Source of the DNA: AC-32 sp963746155
GTDB taxonomy: Bacteria; Actinomycetota; Thermoleophilia; Gaiellales; Gaiellaceae
DNA length: 64,000 nt
Reading direction: 5' to 3'
Assembly: GCA_963746155.1 (NCBI GenBank)
Contig: CAVVAB010000009.1
Span: 310,001 to 374,000 of the forward strand
Below are positions 50,709-58,176 of the stretch, piece after piece. The notes under the pieces were generated by a model, which saw only the letters and a program-made list of their open reading frames with translations, did no database searches and was not told the DNA's origin. Both the position numbers and the translations under genes were made by a program. Each line of letters starts with the position of its first letter. The first letter of the stretch is position 1.

Positions 50709-51955
50709 GGGCTCTCGCGGTCATCGACGGGGAGCACTACGCGCCGGTGGTGCGGGATGCGCTGGCGGCGCTTCCGTACGACGTCGCCGCGGTCTGGCTG
50801 GCGGGCGGGACCGAGAAGCTGCTGGGCGGGGAGGACTACGGGGTGCCGCTCGTGACCGAGCTCGAGGCCGGGATCGCCGAGCACGAGCCGGAGGTCGTGA
50901 TCGACCTCTCTGACGAGCCGGTGCTCGGGCCGCGCGAGCGCTTCCGGGTCGCGAGCCGCGTGCTCGCCCTGGGCCTCCCGTACGTGGGCGCCGACTTCCG
51001 CTTCGACCCGCCCGAGCTCGCGCCGTACGCGATCCCCTCGCTGGCCGTGATCGGCACCGGCAAGCGAGTCGGGAAGACCGCGGTCACGGGCCACGTCGCA
51101 CGGCTGCTCGCGCGCGACCGCGACGTGGTCGTGGTCGCGATGGGCCGCGGCGGGCCGCCCGAGCCCGAGATCGCAGACGTGCGACCGAGTCCGGAGTTCC
51201 TCCTCGGCCTGTCGCGCGGAGGGCGTCATGCCGCCTCCGACTACCTCGAGACGGCAGCGCTCGCCGGGGTGGTCACGATCGGCTGCCGCCGCTGCGGGGG
51301 CGGGCTGGCCGGCTCGCCGGGCGAGTCGAACGTGCTCGCGGGTGCGGCGCTCGCCGCGGAGCGCGAGCCCGACCTCGTCGTCTTCGACGGCAGCGGCGCG
51401 GCGGTTCCGCCGGTCGACGTCGGCGCGCGCGTGCTCGTGACGAGCGCAGCGCAGCCGGTCGAGGTCGCGACCGGCTACCTGAACGCCTACCGGATCCTGA
51501 TCTCCGATCTCGTGGTGGTCACGGGCGGCGCCTCCGGGCCGCTGCTCGAGGCGATCGCGCAGGTCAAGGACGTGCCGGTCGTCTCGGTCGAGCTCCGACC
51601 GCGCCCGGTCGAGCCGCTAGCCGGACGCCGTGTGGCCTTCTTCTCCACGGCGCCGACCTCGGTGCACGCGACGCTCAGGCGCCACCTCGAGGAGCAGCAC
51701 GGGGCCGACGTGACGTACGTGTCCGGGAACCTCGCCCGGCGCGAGGCGCTCCAGGCGGAGCTCGAGCAGGTCGACGCCGACGTCTACCTCGTCGAGATCA
51801 AGGCCGCAGCGATCGACGTGGTCGCCGAGGCCGCGCTCTCGCAGGGACGCGAGCTCGTGTTCGCGGACAACGAGCTCGTCACGGACGCCGACCTCGACGG
51901 ACAGCTGCTCGCGTTGGCCGAGAAGGCGGCTGCGAGGGAGGCTGTCACGCCGTGA
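50705..51955 (+). CDS. cpgS: Cyclic 2,3-diphosphoglycerate synthetase-like protein
   Basis: 416 aa. The nucleotide loop VIGTGKRVGKTAVTGHVARL (115-134) is the family signature; GCRRCGGGLAGSPGESN and FFSTAPTSVHATLRRHLEE follow as expected. In methanogens this enzyme cyclises 2,3-diphosphoglycerate with ATP. GTG 50705 overlaps the phosphoesterase stop, and the C-terminus overlaps 2-phosphoglycerate kinase by 4 bp, so substrate-producing and cyclising enzymes are translationally coupled. Family assignment is from motif memory; activity in bacteria is not established to my knowledge. Confidence 0.8.
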   Translation: MRALAVIDGEHYAPVVRDALAALPYDVAAVWLAGGTEKLLGGEDYGVPLVTELEAGIAEHEPEVVIDLSDEPVLGPRERFRVASRVLALGLPYVGADFRFDPPELAPYAIPSLAVIGTGKRVGKTAVTGHVARLLARDRDVVVVAMGRGGPPEPEIADVRPSPEFLLGLSRGGRHAASDYLETAALAGVVTIGCRRCGGGLAGSPGESNVLAGAALAAEREPDLVVFDGSGAAVPPVDVGARVLVTSAAQPVEVATGYLNAYRILISDLVVVTGGASGPLLEAIAQVKDVPVVSVELRPRPVEPLAGRRVAFFSTAPTSVHATLRRHLEEQHGADVTYVSGNLARREALQAELEQVDADVYLVEIKAAAIDVVAEAALSQGRELVFADNELVTDADLDGQLLALAEKAAAREAVTP

Positions 51956-52866
51956 CCGACCGCCGCTACCGCCAGCCGCTACCGCTCGGCGGCGAGGACG
52001 GCCTGCCGTTCTCCAAGGGTCTCATGGCCCGCGCGCTGATCGCGTCCGGGCTCTCGGCCGACCGCGCCTACGAGCTCGCGCTAGCCGTCGAGGCCGACCT
52101 CGTGGCGCACGACCGGCCGGCGATCACGATGGAGCGGTTGGAGGAGGTCGCGCTCGAGACGCTGGGGCCCGAGGACGGCGCGGCGTCGATGCGCCAGCTG
52201 CGCCGCTACCGCGATCTGTACGAGCTCGACCGGCCGATCATCCTGCTCGTCGGCGGCGCGACCGGGACCGGAAAGTCGTCCGTCGCCACGGACGTTGCCT
52301 ATCGCCTCGGGATCACGCGCGTGACGTCGACCGACTTCGTCCGCCAGACGATGCGGGCCTTCTTCTCGCAGGAGTTCATGCCGGCCATCCACTACTCGAG
52401 CTTCGACGCAGGACGCGCGCTCGCGGGCGACGAGGACGAGGTCGTCGACTCGGTCCGCGACGGCTTTCTCGAGCAGACGCGCGAGGTGCTCGTCGGCGTG
52501 CGAGCGGCGATCGACCGCGCGCTCGAGGAGGGCTGGTCGATGGTGCTCGAGGGCGTCCACCTCGTTCCCGGGATGCTGCCGAAGCAGATCGAGGGCGCGC
52601 TCGTGGTCGAGTGCGTGCTCGCGATCTCCGACCCGGAGGCGCACGCGAGCCACTTCTGGATCCGCGACACCGACTCCTCGGGGGCGCGGTCGTACGAGAA
52701 GTACCTGGACTCCTTCGGCGACATCAGGCTGATCCAGGAGCACATCCTCAGCAGGGCGCGCAAGTACGGTGTGCCGGTGGTCGAGAACGGGGACATGGAG
52801 CTCGCGATCGGCGAGGTGATGGAGCTCGTGCTGACCGCGGCGCAGCCGATCTCGGTGGTTCCGTGA
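51952..52866 (+). CDS. pgk2: 2-phosphoglycerate kinase
   Basis: 304 aa. An N-terminal ATP-cone-like domain (PFSKGLMARALIASGLSADR) is followed by a P-loop kinase (LVGGATGTGKSSVATDVAYR, 100-118) with the SFDAGRAL and VLEGVHLVPGML segments typical of 2-phosphoglycerate kinase. It phosphorylates 2-phosphoglycerate to 2,3-diphosphoglycerate. GTG 51952 overlaps the cDPG synthetase stop; its own stop overlaps the GlpX-like start. Confidence 0.88.
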   Translation: MTDRRYRQPLPLGGEDGLPFSKGLMARALIASGLSADRAYELALAVEADLVAHDRPAITMERLEEVALETLGPEDGAASMRQLRRYRDLYELDRPIILLVGGATGTGKSSVATDVAYRLGITRVTSTDFVRQTMRAFFSQEFMPAIHYSSFDAGRALAGDEDEVVDSVRDGFLEQTREVLVGVRAAIDRALEEGWSMVLEGVHLVPGMLPKQIEGALVVECVLAISDPEAHASHFWIRDTDSSGARSYEKYLDSFGDIRLIQEHILSRARKYGVPVVENGDMELAIGEVMELVLTAAQPISVVP

Positions 52867-53876
52867 CCGAGACCGCGCCGGCCGAGCGGACCGATCCGGT
52901 GGGTCAGGAGGACCGCTTCTGCCTCTGCGAGAGCTACGCACGCGTGACCGAGCGGGCCGCCCTCGCGGGGGCGCGCTGGCTCGGGCGGGACGACCAGCAG
53001 GCCGCCGAGGACGACGCTGCGACCGCGATGCGTCTCGCCCTCGAGCTGCTTCCGATCAACGGCCAGGTCGTCATCGGAGCGGGCGGCGAGAGCGACCAGC
53101 TCACGGCCGGGGAGAAGCTCGGCTCCGGAGGCGTCGAGGTCGACCTCGCGCTCGATCCGCTGGAAGGCCGGGGCGTCGTCGCGCGCGGCGGCCCGGGCGC
53201 CATGTCGATGGTCGCGGTGGGCGACCCCGGGTCGTTCCAGACCTTTCCGGACATGTACATGCGCAAGATCGCCGTCGGCCCGAAGGCGCGGGGCGCGATC
53301 GACCTCGGCAAGCCGGTCGGCGACAACGTTCGCGCGATCGCCGACGCGTTCGAGCGGATGGTCAACGACATCACGACGATCGTCCTCGACCGGCCGCGGC
53401 ACCACGACCTGATCGAGGAGATCCGCGCCTCCGGCGCGCGCATCAAGCTGATCCAGGACGGCGACGTGACCGCGTCGATCTCGGCCGCTGTGCGCGGGAC
53501 GAACGACCACCTCGCGATCGGGATCGGCGGCACGCGCCAGGCGGTGCTCTCCGCGGCGGCCCTGCGCTGCCTGGGCGGGGAGCTCCAGGCGCAGCTGTGG
53601 CCGACCTCGAGGCGGGAGGTCGCGGCCGCCAAGGAGGCCGGGGTGGAGGACATGGAGCGCGTGTTCGGGATCGAGGACCTCGCCTCCGGCGAGGTGATCG
53701 TCGTCGCAACGGGCGTCTCCAACGGCGACCTGCTGCGCGGCGTCCGCTTCCTGGCCGACAGCGCGCGGACGCACTCGCTCGTCATGTGCACGCGCTGCAA
53801 CTGGGTCCGCTTCGTGGACGGCATCCACTTCTTCGCCCGCGCGCGCCGGGAGGAAGTCCGGCTGCTCGGCTACTGA
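52863..53876 (+). CDS. Divergent GlpX-family phosphatase in the diphosphoglycerate operon
   Basis: 337 aa aligning end to end with class II fructose-1,6-bisphosphatase (ARVTERAALAGARWLGR, DLALDPLEG, FPDMYMRKIAVGP, GIGGTRQAVLSAAALR). Compared from memory with E. coli GlpX, metal ligands change: D33 to Glu49, E57 to Ala73 (IGEGE becomes IGAGG) and E213 to Gln226; D85 and E88 are kept (Asp98, Glu101) and T90 is Arg103. A normal FBPase activity is therefore doubtful. It overlaps 2-phosphoglycerate kinase by GTGA and may act on a diphosphoglycerate (inference). Confidence 0.82.
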   Translation: MTETAPAERTDPVGQEDRFCLCESYARVTERAALAGARWLGRDDQQAAEDDAATAMRLALELLPINGQVVIGAGGESDQLTAGEKLGSGGVEVDLALDPLEGRGVVARGGPGAMSMVAVGDPGSFQTFPDMYMRKIAVGPKARGAIDLGKPVGDNVRAIADAFERMVNDITTIVLDRPRHHDLIEEIRASGARIKLIQDGDVTASISAAVRGTNDHLAIGIGGTRQAVLSAAALRCLGGELQAQLWPTSRREVAAAKEAGVEDMERVFGIEDLASGEVIVVATGVSNGDLLRGVRFLADSARTHSLVMCTRCNWVRFVDGIHFFARARREEVRLLGY

Positions 53877-54295
53877 TGGTCGCGACGATCGATGGGAGCT
53901 GCCTCTGCGGAGGCGTGCGGTTCGAGGTCGACCTGCCGTTTCGCCGGGCGAGCCACTGCCACTGCTCGGTGTGCCGCAAGCACTCCGGCGCGTTCGGGCT
54001 CACGCAGGGTCGGATTGCGCGCGAGCAGTTCCGCCTCCTGGCCGGCGAAGAGCTGCTGCGCGTCTTCGAGCCCGCGGACGGGACCGCGAGGAAGGTCTTC
54101 TGCGCGACCTGCGGGTCGAGCCTCTTCGGCGGGCTCTGGCCGGACGGCGACGAGGTCTCGATCCGGCTCGGTGCGCTGGACGGCGACCCGGAGATCCGGC
54201 CGCAGTACCACTCGTTCGTCGACTCGCGCGCGCCGTGGGACGTGCTCCCGGACGATGGCGTACCGCGGTACCCTGGGCCCTATGCCGACGCGTGA
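53876..54295 (+). CDS. GFA-family zinc protein
   Basis: 139 aa. Zinc motifs of the glutathione-dependent formaldehyde-activating (GFA) fold: GSCLCGGVRF, HCHCSVCRKHSG and KVFCATCGSSLFGG. Actinobacteria lack glutathione, so the formaldehyde role does not transfer. ATG overlaps the GlpX-like stop (TGATG). Probably a passenger or accessory gene of the operon. Confidence 0.85.
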   Translation: MVATIDGSCLCGGVRFEVDLPFRRASHCHCSVCRKHSGAFGLTQGRIAREQFRLLAGEELLRVFEPADGTARKVFCATCGSSLFGGLWPDGDEVSIRLGALDGDPEIRPQYHSFVDSRAPWDVLPDDGVPRYPGPYADA

Positions 54296-54581
54296 CGACG
54301 TCTTCGAGGCGCTGCGGAGCGTCGAGGACCCCGAGCTCGGGATGGACATCGTCGAGCTCGGGCTCGTCTACGACGTCGAGGTCCAGGGGCCTCGCGTCCA
54401 CGTCCGCTACAGCTTGACCTCGATGGGGTGCCCCGCCGGGCCGCTGATCCAGCAGTCGGTCGAGGAGACCGTGCAGTCGATGTCCGGTGTCGAGGAGGTC
54501 GAGACCGAGCTGACCTGGGATCCGCCGTGGACGCCCGAGAAGATGTCCGACGACGCGAAGTTCATACTGGGTTTCGGATGA
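54282..54581 (+). CDS. MIP18/DUF59 iron-sulfur assembly factor (SufT-like)
   Basis: 99 aa. DUF59 core DPELGMDIVELGLVYDVEV and the conserved cysteine in LTSMGCPAGPLIQQ. Such proteins help insert Fe-S clusters or act in metal handling. Starts 14 bp inside the GFA gene. Its last codons (MSDDAKFILGFG) recur as a fragment at 55041. Followed by a hairpin terminator. Confidence 0.88.
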   Translation: MPTRDDVFEALRSVEDPELGMDIVELGLVYDVEVQGPRVHVRYSLTSMGCPAGPLIQQSVEETVQSMSGVEEVETELTWDPPWTPEKMSDDAKFILGFG

Positions 54582-54588
54582 GCGGAAC

Positions 54589-54609
54589 CGCCCTTTGAGC
54601 AGGGCGTTT
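54589..54609 (+). terminator. Intrinsic-type terminator of the diphosphoglycerate operon
   Basis: CGCCCT (54589-54594), TTGAGC loop, AGGGCG (54601-54606), then TTT; flanking GGAA/TTCC extends the stem. Confidence 0.55.
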
Positions 54610-54638
54610 CCCGGTCGCTGCCCGTGCGCAGCAGCCTC

Positions 54639-54875
54639 TTAACAGGCCCCCGCTTCGGTCCAGGCGTCGTCCATCGACCAGGTGTGCTCGTGGAAGCAGT
54701 GCGGACACCTGAAAGTGTGCTCGCCGCGGTTGTTGGTCTTGAAGGACGCAGGATCGATCCTCATGCCGGTCGGCACGCCCTCACCTGATTCCTCGCACCT
54801 GACCATCACGCGACGCAACTCCGGTGGTTCCTTCTTGCCGTTGTCGAACATGCCACACCCCCTGGTTTCGTCCAT
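54639..54875 (-). CDS. Small zinc-ribbon-like protein
   Basis: 78 aa. The C-terminal CPHCFHEHTWSMDDAW and an upstream VRCEESGEG give a possible two-Cys-pair ribbon; the N-terminus is basic. ATG 54875 or the internal ATG at 54851 (preceded by GGGGGTG) are both possible. Function unknown. Confidence 0.55.
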   Translation of the reverse strand: MDETRGCGMFDNGKKEPPELRRVMVRCEESGEGVPTGMRIDPASFKTNNRGEHTFRCPHCFHEHTWSMDDAWTEAGAC

Positions 54876-55040
54876 GTACGACTCGCCACGAGGCTAGCGG
54901 CGCTGAGCGCGCAACGAAATCGGAGGTATCCCTACGGTTTCGGGCCACGAGCCAAACGCCCAGGACGCTTGCCGCGATAACTTCGCTAGGCTCACGCGCG
55001 CATGGTTGGGACGATTCCGGCAAGCGCGTCGTCATCGAGG

Positions 55041-55079
55041 ATGTCCGACGACGCGAAGTTCATCCTCGGCTTCGCCTAG
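55041..55079 (+). pseudogene. 3' fragment of a second DUF59-like gene
   Basis: Encodes MSDDAKFILGFA and a stop, nearly identical to the end of the gene at 54282-54581. The first 23 bases match exactly; later differences are mainly at third codon positions, so the fragment derives from a diverged paralogue. Upstream sequence (54876-55040) shows no other DUF59 coding. Confidence 0.55.
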
Positions 55080-55096
55080 CGCCTGGCCTGTCTGCC

Positions 55097-55849
55097 GTGG
55101 ACGGCCTCGAAGCCGAGCTCGACCACCTCTACGCCGTCGAGCCCGGCGAGTTCGTCGCCGAGCGCGATCGCATAGCCCGCGAGCTGCGCGAGGCCGGCGA
55201 TCGGGAACAGGCGGATCAGGTCAAGGCGCTGCGAAAGCCGTCCGTCTCGGTGTGGACCGTCAACCAGCTCGCGCGCCGGGAGCGGCGGCAGGTCGACCTG
55301 CTGCTCGACGCCGGCTACCGCCTTCGCGAGGCCCAGTCCGAGCCCAAGAGCATGGAGGCAGCGAGAAGCAAGCAGCGCCAGGCGATGGACGCGCTGGGGG
55401 CAGCGGCGCGAGGCATTCTCGCGGAGCAAGGGCGCCCGAGCGAGGCCACGGTGAAGCGGGTGATGGAGACGCTCCAGGCGGCGGCCGTCTCCGCGGAAGG
55501 CAGGGAGCTGCTCGCCCGCGGCCGCCTGACCGGCGACCTCGAGCCGGCGGGCTTCGAGCTCCTCACGCCCGTGAAGCCGGCAACGCGCAAGGCAGCGAAG
55601 GGACGATCTGCTCGGAGCACGAAGCGGGTCGAGGAGGCACGGCGCCGACTCCGGGAAGCCCGCTTGCTCGCGAAGGGCGCGGAGAAGGGCGTCCGCGACG
55701 CCGAGCAGGACGCGGCCAAGGCGCGCGGAGCGCTGGCTCGGTCCGAGGAGAGCCTGCGGCGGGCCGAGGCCGAGGCGGCGAAGGCACACGCGGCCGTCGA
55801 GCGGGCCGAGAAGCAGCTTCGCCAGGCTCAGGGGACGACGCGGTCCTAA
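55097..55849 (+). CDS. Coiled-coil protein of unknown function
   Basis: 250 aa. Helical N-terminal domain (VKALRKPSVSVWTVNQLARR) and a C-terminal Ala/Glu/Arg-rich coiled coil from about residue 175 (EARRRLREARLLAKGAEKGV onward). Similar proteins are widespread but uncharacterised in Actinobacteria. Stop TAA overlaps the next ATG by one base (TAATG). Start GTG 55097 is tentative. Confidence 0.6.
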   Translation: MDGLEAELDHLYAVEPGEFVAERDRIARELREAGDREQADQVKALRKPSVSVWTVNQLARRERRQVDLLLDAGYRLREAQSEPKSMEAARSKQRQAMDALGAAARGILAEQGRPSEATVKRVMETLQAAAVSAEGRELLARGRLTGDLEPAGFELLTPVKPATRKAAKGRSARSTKRVEEARRRLREARLLAKGAEKGVRDAEQDAAKARGALARSEESLRRAEAEAAKAHAAVERAEKQLRQAQGTTRS

Positions 55850-56307
55850 TGGGTTTGCTCCGGGAGGTCGTCGAGTCCGACCTCGACGCGTTCTACGAGC
55901 AGCAGGCCGACCCGGAGGCGACGCGCATGGCCCTGTTTCCCGCGCGCGACCGGCCGGCCTTCGACGCGCACTGGCGCAGAGTCCTCACCAGAGAAGACTC
56001 GACGGTGAGGACGATCGACTACCAGGGCCAGGTCGCCGGCAACGCCCTCTCGTGGGAGCAGGACGGGCGGCGCCTCGTCGGCTACTGGCTCGGGCGCGAG
56101 TACTGGGGCAAGGGGCTGGCGAGCCGGGCGCTGGCCGAGCTGGTCGACCTGCTCGCCGCGCGCCCGCTCCATGCCTGGGTGGCGCCGAGCAACGTCGCGT
56201 CGGTCCGGGTGCTCGAGAAGTCCGGCTTCGTGTGCGTCGAGACGAAGGTCGAGCACGACGAGCGGCTCGGCGAAGAGATCGAGGTGCACCTGTACGAGCT
56301 CGTGTGA
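55849..56307 (+). CDS. GNAT-family N-acetyltransferase
   Basis: 152 aa, complete. RimJ/RimL-like layout with YWLGREYWGKGLASRAL as the acetyl-CoA loop and ARPLHAWVAPSNVASVRVLE followed by KSGF. Acetylates a protein N-terminus or small amine; substrate unknown. Coupled to the coiled-coil gene through TAATG. Confidence 0.82.
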   Translation: MGLLREVVESDLDAFYEQQADPEATRMALFPARDRPAFDAHWRRVLTREDSTVRTIDYQGQVAGNALSWEQDGRRLVGYWLGREYWGKGLASRALAELVDLLAARPLHAWVAPSNVASVRVLEKSGFVCVETKVEHDERLGEEIEVHLYELV

Positions 56308-56349
56308 CGGGGTTCAAACCGGAAGCCGAACGTGGTAGGACCTCAGGGG

Positions 56350-56574
56350 ATGTCGTTCTTCGCGTGGCTGCTCGGATTGTTCAGGCGCAAGCCTCAACAG
56401 CCGGTGCTGGGCGAGCACGACGCCTACGAGCGCTGCCACGGCACGAGGCCTGGCGACGTGCGCGTCGTCCCGGTCCCGGTGCCGAAGCCGCGCCTGCTGC
56501 CGCACCTGAGCGGCGACCACCTGCGGCGCTGCTTCCAGGAACGGCTCGAGCGCCGGCGCGCAGCGCACCTCTAG
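56350..56574 (+). CDS. Uncharacterised small basic protein
   Basis: 74 aa. Hydrophobic N-terminus MSFFAWLLGLFRRKPQQP, a conserved-looking GEHDAYERCHGTRPGDVRVV, then a basic C-terminus. ATG 56350 follows CAGGGG. Ends 4 bp into the convergent Usp gene. Confidence 0.5.
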   Translation: MSFFAWLLGLFRRKPQQPVLGEHDAYERCHGTRPGDVRVVPVPVPKPRLLPHLSGDHLRRCFQERLERRRAAHL

Positions 56575-57083
56575 CTGGCAACCGCCTGCAGCGAGCGTGC
56601 GGGGGCCTCGTCGTTCTCCAGCGCGGGGTCCGGGCGCAAGATGAGCGTCTCGTAGGGCGCGCGCATCAGGATCCACTGGAGCTCCTTCGGCGTAAAGCCG
56701 TGGCCACGCGCGGTTGGGGCCGGCACCACGATGCGGTCGAAGCGCTCGGCGTCCCAGAGTCGCTGCAGCGCGTGCGTCGCGCTGCGGCCGGTCTCGACCC
56801 GCGCGTCGACCGCCAGACCTGCGCGCAGCGCAGCGTGCTCGACAGCCTCGAGCAGCGGGACGGCCTGGGCGACCTGGGCCTGCAGCGGCGCGTCGAGATC
56901 GAAGTCGAGCGGGGTCACCATCAGGTAAGCGGGGACCAGCGTCGCCTCCCAGATGCCGGCGATCCGGATCGCAGCCTTGAGCACGACCGGATCGAGCTCG
57001 CCGTTCGTGAACGGGACGAGCAGGCGCCGGCCACCCGGCTCGACCGAGAGACGCCGTCGCCGCCAGAACGCGAGGCCGCTCAC
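56571..57083 (-). CDS. Universal stress protein-family domain protein
   Basis: 170 aa. An UspA-like alpha/beta fold starting RRLLVPFTNGELDPVVLKAA, with RIVVPAPTARGHG in the position of the ATP-loop; the G-2x-G-9x-G(S/T) motif is incomplete, so nucleotide binding is doubtful. It overlaps the KdpD-like stop by 4 bp and closes the kdp operon. KdpD proteins contain a Usp domain, so this may be an extra signalling module. Confidence 0.72.
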   Translation of the reverse strand: MSGLAFWRRRRLSVEPGGRRLLVPFTNGELDPVVLKAAIRIAGIWEATLVPAYLMVTPLDFDLDAPLQAQVAQAVPLLEAVEHAALRAGLAVDARVETGRSATHALQRLWDAERFDRIVVPAPTARGHGFTPKELQWILMRAPYETLILRPDPALENDEAPARSLQAVAS

Positions 57084-58172
57084 CGAGGCTGCTCCTCCCG
57101 CAACGCCCGGTCGGCGATGACGCGGATGTCGAGGCCGGGCAGCTCGCGCACCATCCTCGAGAGCAGCGAGCCGCGAAGGATCTCCACGCGCCGGCGCTCG
57201 TCGGGCGTTCCGACGAAGATGTAGGTCGAGCCGCGCTCGGCGGCCACCTCCCGCACCGTCTCTACGAGGTCGTCGCCCTCCTGCTCGAGGAAGTGGATCC
57301 CGAGGACGCTCGCAAGCCTGCGAAGCGCGGCCAGCTGCGTCGCCTCCTCCTCGGTGGCCTCGTACCCGGGAGGCGGCATCCAGAGAGCGTCAATCTCGGC
57401 GCCGAGCCGCTGTGCCGAGCGCCAGGCGCGGCGCAGGATCCGCTGCGACTTCGGTTGGGGCTCGATCAGCGCGAGAATCCGCTCTGCGACCGCCTGCCGG
57501 CTGAGCGGCTCGAGCGCGGCCGGCCGGCGCCGCGCTTCGACGTCCTCGGCCACCTCGCGCAGGACAAGCTCGCGCAGCGCGGCCAGGTTCTCGTGCCGGA
57601 AGAAGTTCTCGAGCGCGACCTCCGCGCGTTCCTTCGGGTAGACCTTTCCTGCGCGCAGGCGTTCCTGGAGCTCCTCGGGCGAGAGGTCGACCAGCACCAC
57701 CTCGTCCGCCTCGTCGAGGATCCGGTCCGGGAACGTCTCCCGCACGCGGACGCTCTGTGAGCTCGAAGATCGCGTCGTTGAGGCTCTCGAGGTGCTGGAT
57801 GTTCACGGTCGAGATGACGTCGATGCCGGCACGGAGGATCTCGTCGATGTCCTGGAACCGCTTCTCGTTGCGCATCGAGGCCGTGTTGGTGTGCGCCAGC
57901 TCGTCCACGAGAGCGAGCTCGGGCCGGCGGGCGACGACTGCGTCGACGTCCATCTCGTCGAGCTCGAGCTCCGCATGTGCTGCGCGCAGCCGCGGTACCG
58001 TCTCGAGCCCTTCGGCGAGCACGGCCGTGTCAGGGCGGTCGTGGGGCTCGAGGTAGCCGATCACGACGTCACGCCCCTGCGTCTGCGCCTGTCGGCCCTC
58101 CTCGAGCATCCGGTAGGTCTTGCCGACCCCCGCTGCCATTCCCACCAGGATGCGGTAGTGGCCACGGGCCAC
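57080..58172 (-). CDS. KdpD N-terminal sensor module without histidine kinase (apparent frameshift)
   Basis: About 363 aa. N-terminal KdpD domain with Walker A GMAAGVGKTYRMLEEG and Walker B-like LALVDELAHTNT, the conserved FQDIDEILRAGIDVISTVN, then a Usp-like domain with STYIFVGTPDERRRVEILRG. One inserted base near 57752. The transmembrane, GAF and HisKA/HATPase parts of full KdpD are missing, and the gene ends with a normal stop. Truncated KdpD-like proteins of this kind can pair with separate kinases. Starts 4 bp after kdpB at GTG 58172. Confidence 0.8.
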
Positions 58173-58176
58173 AGGC

